Shown here: positions 46,477 to 50,381 of the stretch, in pieces | Numbering within the stretch: the stretch's first letter is position 1 | How the letters are laid out: each line of letters begins with the position of its first letter | Source of the DNA: an uncultured Prevotella sp. | Lineage (GTDB): Bacteria; Bacteroidota; Bacteroidia; Bacteroidales; Bacteroidaceae | NCBI GenBank assembly: GCA_900317685.1 | Contig: ONHQ01000021.1 | Location: 1-50,381 of the forward strand | Direction of reading: 5' to 3' | Length of the DNA stretch: 50,381 bases | Notes under the pieces: model-generated | Databases searched by the model: none | Told to the model about the DNA's origin: nothing | Seen by the model: the letters and a program-made list of their open reading frames with translations, nothing else | Position numbers and translations under genes: made by a program

Positions 46477-48035
46477 AAATCTACCTTTTGACCCTTGCGC
46501 TCTCTACTGCCGTTAATGGCTTTGCTCAGGAGCGTCTTGACATTCCACAACCCTGCCAGATGCATGAGCAGGCTACGCCAACACCAACGATAGCGCTCAC
46601 GAGGGCTACCGCTGACAAGCACTATGTCATCCCCGTTGTTTTTCATGTCTTTGGCACGGACTTCAATGGCAAGCATGTCACCCGCGAACTGATAGAAGAC
46701 GCGCTGCGGCGTACCAACGACGATTTTAATGCCCGCACTACAGGAGACCTGCGCTCTGGCGATGATGACCCGCAGTTTGACAAGCTCAGCACACCGCTCG
46801 ATATCGAGTTTAGATTGGCGGAGATAGGACCCAATGGAGAGGCTACGACGGGGATTGTCTTCCACAGACTGGAAAGTGGTTTTGGAATCTATAACCCGCC
46901 GAAGATGCAGAAGTATGCCTGGGACAACAAGAAATACATGAACGTCTATATCATGAACGACCTCTATGGTGATGGAGTGACCAATAATTCTGGTGTGTCG
47001 TGGTATCCCAACTGGGAGATGACGCGTTTCAAGCTCGCCCGGGTCGTCTACAATGGTGCATACCTCGGCAGCAACACCGATGAGAACTTCCGGCGTGTGC
47101 TCACTCATGAGTTTGGACATTTCCTCAATCTGGCACATACCTTCGACTTCGACAATACAAAGTTCCCAGACGGTTGCCACAAGGGCTTCCATGGCGAGGC
47201 CAACCCTGGAGATTATGTTGACGACACGCCACCTGCCGACCGGCAACAGATGGGTCCTAACGACGTGAACTGCCTTGGAGAGAAGACCAACTGGACCAAC
47301 TACATGAACTACAGCTACGTGCGTACGTCGATGTTCACTAAAGGTCAGGTAAACCGTATGTTGGCAGCCCTGCAGGATAAGTCGCGGTCGTGTCTATGGT
47401 CGGATGCTACCCATGCCAAGGTTTTCCTGCCCGATGCCTCGCACCCGCGTGTGGTCCTTGAGAGCAAGCAGGAACTCTTTCCCAAGGACGTCAAAGGCAA
47501 CTACGATGTCACGGTGGCACTGCGTGTCATAGGAGCTTCGGCAAAGCAGGGACCGCTCACGGCAGGGACTGATTTTACCGTAGAGGGCTTGCCCGACGGT
47601 CTGACGGCTTCGGCTACCGGAGACGGGCAGATGATACAGCTGCATGTGAAAGGTATGGTGACCTTGGGTGCTGACAAGAAGTTCTTTGTCACCATACAGC
47701 CCTCTGCTACGACAGCACCGGATTGTTATGTCGGCCGCCAACCGCTGACGATAGCTTGTGACTATGTGGAGTCTGAGCTGGCGACAGCCATCAAGAGGGG
47801 CGTGGAAACTGCTGACGGGAGTAGGGTAGCGTGGGCAGGCAACGGTGATGTCACGGTCACAGCACCGCGGGGAGCCCGGGTCGCTGTGCACAATGTCTAT
47901 GGTGAGGCTCTCGTGGTGGCTCATGTCGCGGACCGTGCCCTCACGCTGTCCTTGGGAGGCTATGGCCATGGGGTTTATATTGTCTCCGTAACGTCGTCGT
48001 GCGGCACAAAATCCTATAAAATAGCTCGCCCTTAA
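46467..48035 (+). CDS. Secreted M43-type zinc metallopeptidase
   Basis: A 522-aa exported protease related to ulilysin, mirolysin and cytophagalysin. A signal peptide (to about residue 20) is followed by a pro-region, then the catalytic domain: VIPVVFHVFGTD, the zinc motif HEFGHFLNLAH (His214, Glu215, His218, His224), VDDTPPADRQQ and the Met-turn NYMNYS. Position 221 is Asn where many metzincins have Gly. A beta-rich C-terminal region (about 340-450) and an end like VHNVYGEALVVAHVADRALTLSLGGYGHGVYIVSV resemble type IX sorting tails. It is last in the SusCD locus and would cut protein substrates outside the cell. Confidence 0.93.
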
Positions 48036-48081
48036 AGTGTTAAAAATCAAGAGATAAGAGAAGGAATGTCCAAAAGTTTGC

Positions 48082-48103
48082 CACAGCGGATATTTTTCCG
48101 TGG
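48082..48103 (-). repeat. CCACGG motif copy, reverse orientation
   Basis: CACAGCGGATATTTTTCCGTGG, that is the consensus on the minus strand with one extra A/T. With the copy at 48203-48223 it forms an inverted pair in the gap between two convergent genes. Confidence 0.6.
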
Positions 48104-48469
48104 AAGGTGGTGAAAGGGTGACACTAAATCTTTTAGAGTGTTTTATAGTGACACGTTGACGATATCACATACAAGCCAACTTGATTTTCTCCAACCGCCA
48201 TCCCACGGAAAATATCCGCTGCGACATAAAAGTCTTGAAGAGAAACGCCTGCTGCTACCGGGATATTGACTATTTTATGTTAAGACTTTTCAATTTACAT
48301 AATGACAAAATCACACGATTTGTCGGATGAACCAAACTTTAGTGAATGATATGCATGATTAAGAAAGAAAATAATAATAGCACAAAGCGAATTCTGATAT
48401 TCTAATCCTCACTGCCTCTGAATATCTTGGTCCGTCTTATCAAAGACATCGCTAATAATAGATTACTAT
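48104..48469. other. Intergenic stretch between convergent genes
   Basis: No gene seen. It holds a CACTA/TAGTG-type hairpin near 48123-48155, the second CCACGG copy, and an AAAAGTCTT/AAGACTTTT inverted repeat (48228-48236/48282-48290) that could serve as a weak terminator. Confidence 0.5.
48203..48223 (+). repeat. CCACGG motif copy
   Basis: CCACGGAAAATATCCGCTG followed by CG, matching the consensus. It is inverted relative to 48082-48103, 99 bases away. Confidence 0.65.
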
Positions 48470-49753
48470 CTACCTATCTATATGGATCTTTAAAGTCTTT
48501 ATCTTCTCACGGATCTTCGCATCGGTGACCTGCCGGCCATCGTCTCCCAAACGAGAGTTCATCAGTCGGGCAACAACTACATCGGGTTGGATATCCTGCG
48601 TGTTTTGACTCAGGGTATAGATCTTGTCATGACGGTGGCGTGACGGTGAAGCATAGACGATTCCGCAGGCTTCCATACGGGCGAGACATTGCACGAGCTC
48701 GGGACGGGAGAAATGGGTTCGCTGTTGCAGCTGGGCGAAGCGAAGCGGACTGTAGCCCTTCTGCTGCCTGTCAATGAGCAGGTCAAGGATGACGAGGCAC
48801 TGAGCGATGATCTCGTTCATCGTGTACTCTGTGGTCTTGTCGACGTTGCCGATCGCCAGATCCTGATTGGCATGTGTGAGTTCCGCACAGCCGATGATGA
48901 TGTACCAAGATATTTGCAACCATAACAGGAAGAGAGGAATGGCAGCCAGACTACCATAGATGATGCTGTAGCTTGAGACAAGTACCTGCAAATGGATATA
49001 GACCATCTGGAGCAGCATGATGCAAAAGCTGGCTAAGAGCGACGGCCACCATGCGTGTCTCACGGGCACGGGCGTATGAGGAATGCAGGTGTAGACGCAG
49101 AGGAAAAACAGCCACATCAGCAGCAGGGGGACAATGATGCCTGTCGCCCAGTGCATGAGAGGGGTGACGAAACGGATGGCAGGCAGGTAGTCAAGGAGCA
49201 GATAGCTGTAGATCGTGAAGGAACTGCAAAGGATGATGACGATAGGAGCACAGAAGATGATGGCGATATAATAGATCAGCCGTTTCTGCAAGGGCCGCTC
49301 TTCCGCGACACCCCAGATGTCGTTGAATACGCTTTCGATATCCATGAAAAGACTGATCACACTCCAGAGCATGACAGCGATGCCGGCGATGACAAACACC
49401 CGGGTATGAACATATTGGATATAGGACTCCGAGAGACTCACGATGGCGTCGTAAACTTGCGGTTGAGCTGACAGAATGTACTTACACCAAGAGAGGATAT
49501 AACCCTCAAATCCCAGCCCCTTGCCGATGGCGAAGATAATGGCAAAGGCAGGGATAAGCGCCATGAAGGTGTTGAACGTGAGTTGGGCCGCAAAGCCCCA
49601 GTGACGCTTGACAAAAAGATTTTGATAGAGCAGATACCCGCGCTGGAGCAGATACCCTCCGAAGTCTTCCCGCCAAGGCAGACTGTGGCTGGTCTCCATC
49701 TTGTCTTTGAGTTTATGGATGGTGTTGCGAATGTTCATATTCAACGTCTTCAT
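48470..49753 (-). CDS. YihY/BrkB-type membrane protein
   Basis: A 427-aa inner membrane protein with six segments in residues 45-300. The family signatures are FAAQLTFNTFMALIPAFAIIFAI near the start, LWSVISLFMDIESVFNDIWGV, and SYSIIYGSLAAIPLFLLWLQISWYIIIGCAEL before a cytoplasmic tail of about 125 residues (winged-helix-like: LVILDLLIDRQQKGYSPLRFAQLQQRT). Members were once called RNase BN; their real function is unsettled. It is downstream of the methionine sulfoxide reductase gene by 36 bases and may be co-transcribed. Confidence 0.94.
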   Translation of the reverse strand: MKTLNMNIRNTIHKLKDKMETSHSLPWREDFGGYLLQRGYLLYQNLFVKRHWGFAAQLTFNTFMALIPAFAIIFAIGKGLGFEGYILSWCKYILSAQPQVYDAIVSLSESYIQYVHTRVFVIAGIAVMLWSVISLFMDIESVFNDIWGVAEERPLQKRLIYYIAIIFCAPIVIILCSSFTIYSYLLLDYLPAIRFVTPLMHWATGIIVPLLLMWLFFLCVYTCIPHTPVPVRHAWWPSLLASFCIMLLQMVYIHLQVLVSSYSIIYGSLAAIPLFLLWLQISWYIIIGCAELTHANQDLAIGNVDKTTEYTMNEIIAQCLVILDLLIDRQQKGYSPLRFAQLQQRTHFSRPELVQCLARMEACGIVYASPSRHRHDKIYTLSQNTQDIQPDVVVARLMNSRLGDDGRQVTDAKIREKIKTLKIHIDR

Positions 49754-49789
49754 ACAGGTTTAGTGACTATTGCAAGAGTAGGAAGGCTC

Positions 49790-50257
49790 TCAATATCCTG
49801 CGGCAAAAAGTGGCGCCACGATCCGGGCAATCTCCTCCAAGCCTCGTTTATCTTCCTCATCGAAAGCGCCAAAGTCCTCGCTGTCCACATCGATGACAGC
49901 GACGACCTCTCCGCCATGAATTACCGGTACGACAATCTCGGAATTGGAGCGCGAGGAGCATGCAATATGCCCGGGGAACTGATGCACGTCGGGGACCACA
50001 AGCGTTTGGGCCTTGTCCCAAGCCGTACCACAGACGCCCCTACCCTTCTCGATGCTGTAGCAGGCAACCAGACCTTGGAAGGGACCTAACTGCAAACGAC
50101 CATCCTTGACGACGTAGAAGCCAACCCAAAAGTAATAAGGAAGCTCTTCTTTCAACAGGGCAGCTATATTGCCCAAGGCCCCTACCACGTTGTCCACACC
50201 ATCGACCAGGCTCTTTGCCTGTGCCGCCAGCTGCTGATAAAGTTGATCTTTGTTCAT
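49790..50257 (-). CDS. Free methionine-(R)-sulfoxide reductase (GAF type)
   Basis: A 155-aa GAF-domain protein. The family motifs YYFWVGFYVVKDGRLQLGPFQGLVACYSI, GRGVCGTAW and HIACSSRSNSEIVVPVI carry the conserved cysteines that reduce free L-methionine-(R)-sulfoxide using thioredoxin. VIDVDSEDFGAFDEEDKRGLE closes the domain. The start at ATG 50257 (MNKDQLYQQL) fits the family; ATG 50266 is also possible, and the longer frame to 50356 crosses the promoter (TAAATTTG on the minus strand at 50287-50294). It defends against oxidative damage. Confidence 0.93.
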   Translation of the reverse strand: MNKDQLYQQLAAQAKSLVDGVDNVVGALGNIAALLKEELPYYFWVGFYVVKDGRLQLGPFQGLVACYSIEKGRGVCGTAWDKAQTLVVPDVHQFPGHIACSSRSNSEIVVPVIHGGEVVAVIDVDSEDFGAFDEEDKRGLEEIARIVAPLFAAGY

Positions 50258-50286
50258 GGCTGTCATACATAAGATTCTATCTTTGG

Positions 50287-50294
50287 CAAATTTA
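50287..50294 (-). promoter_or_regulatory. -7 box of the methionine sulfoxide reductase gene
   Basis: TAAATTTG on the minus strand, 29 bases before the ATG at 50257. It lies within the longer in-frame extension and supports the shorter start. Confidence 0.6.
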
Positions 50295-50381
50295 GATAAA
50301 ATTCCCGAATTATAAGCCAGTTGAGATAAAAAACTTAATAGATTTCCTCCCCCCATGCGCTGATAGCAAGAAAAATCAAGG

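Overview
The window looks like a chromosomal segment of a Bacteroidales bacterium, most probably from the Prevotella/Segatella group. Three things point there. Many genes are preceded by the Bacteroidota sigma-factor promoter TAnnTTTG, often with TTTG 19-20 bases upstream. Shine-Dalgarno sequences are nearly absent. The gene content is typical: a SusC/SusD pair with ECF sigma/FecR control, secreted glycosidases, GLUG/BIG2 surface proteins with a short C-terminal tail resembling a type IX sorting signal, and a PIF1-like helicase with an HTH tail. I saw no tRNA, rRNA, CRISPR array or intact insertion sequence.

Layout: 1-381 is a repeat-rich flank. 382-7491 holds a helicase, a membrane-anchored winged-helix regulator, an FMN reductase, an ECF sigma factor with a membrane-protein partner, and a conserved hypothetical protein. 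7904-12118 (minus strand) is one unit: a long structured RNA with its own promoter and a terminator-like end, then a small membrane protein and a 1095-residue GLUG surface protein. 12433-19872 holds a secreted esterase, a tyrosine phosphatase-pabB-pabC operon, and a bifunctional proline catabolic enzyme with a structured leader. 19964-23180 is a pectinase plus a double esterase operon. 23395-27989 holds an Rpn-type nuclease, a TIGR02757 protein, a TPR protein, OxyR and a 3'-5' exonuclease. 27990-28890 is a gene-free cluster of dispersed repeats and two large cruciform-forming palindromes. 28891-32494 is a LytTR regulator/TonB receptor/TPR-like module. 32495-33706 is gene-poor, with a decayed heavy-metal-binding (HMA) protein gene, a 58-bp palindrome and 22-bp tandem repeats.

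33707-48035 is the main accessory system: ECF sigma, FecR anti-sigma, STN-bearing SusC, SusD, a two-gene LysO-type lysine exporter, a GH2 beta-galactosidase, a GH63/MGH1-like glycosidase and an M43 metallopeptidase. The genes overlap or lie close together on one strand. Trans-envelope signalling would let the receptor's ligand induce the locus. Combining glycosidases with a secreted protease and an amino-acid exporter suggests glycoprotein or glycopeptide use rather than a plain polysaccharide (inference). The window ends with a YihY membrane protein and a free-methionine-(R)-sulfoxide reductase.

The least explained signals are non-coding: the minus-strand RNA at 11750-12118 with a possible attenuator before its downstream genes; three palindromic elements of the same four-way-junction design (13-138, 28427-28584, 28584-28709); and two families of short intergenic repeats that keep company with them.
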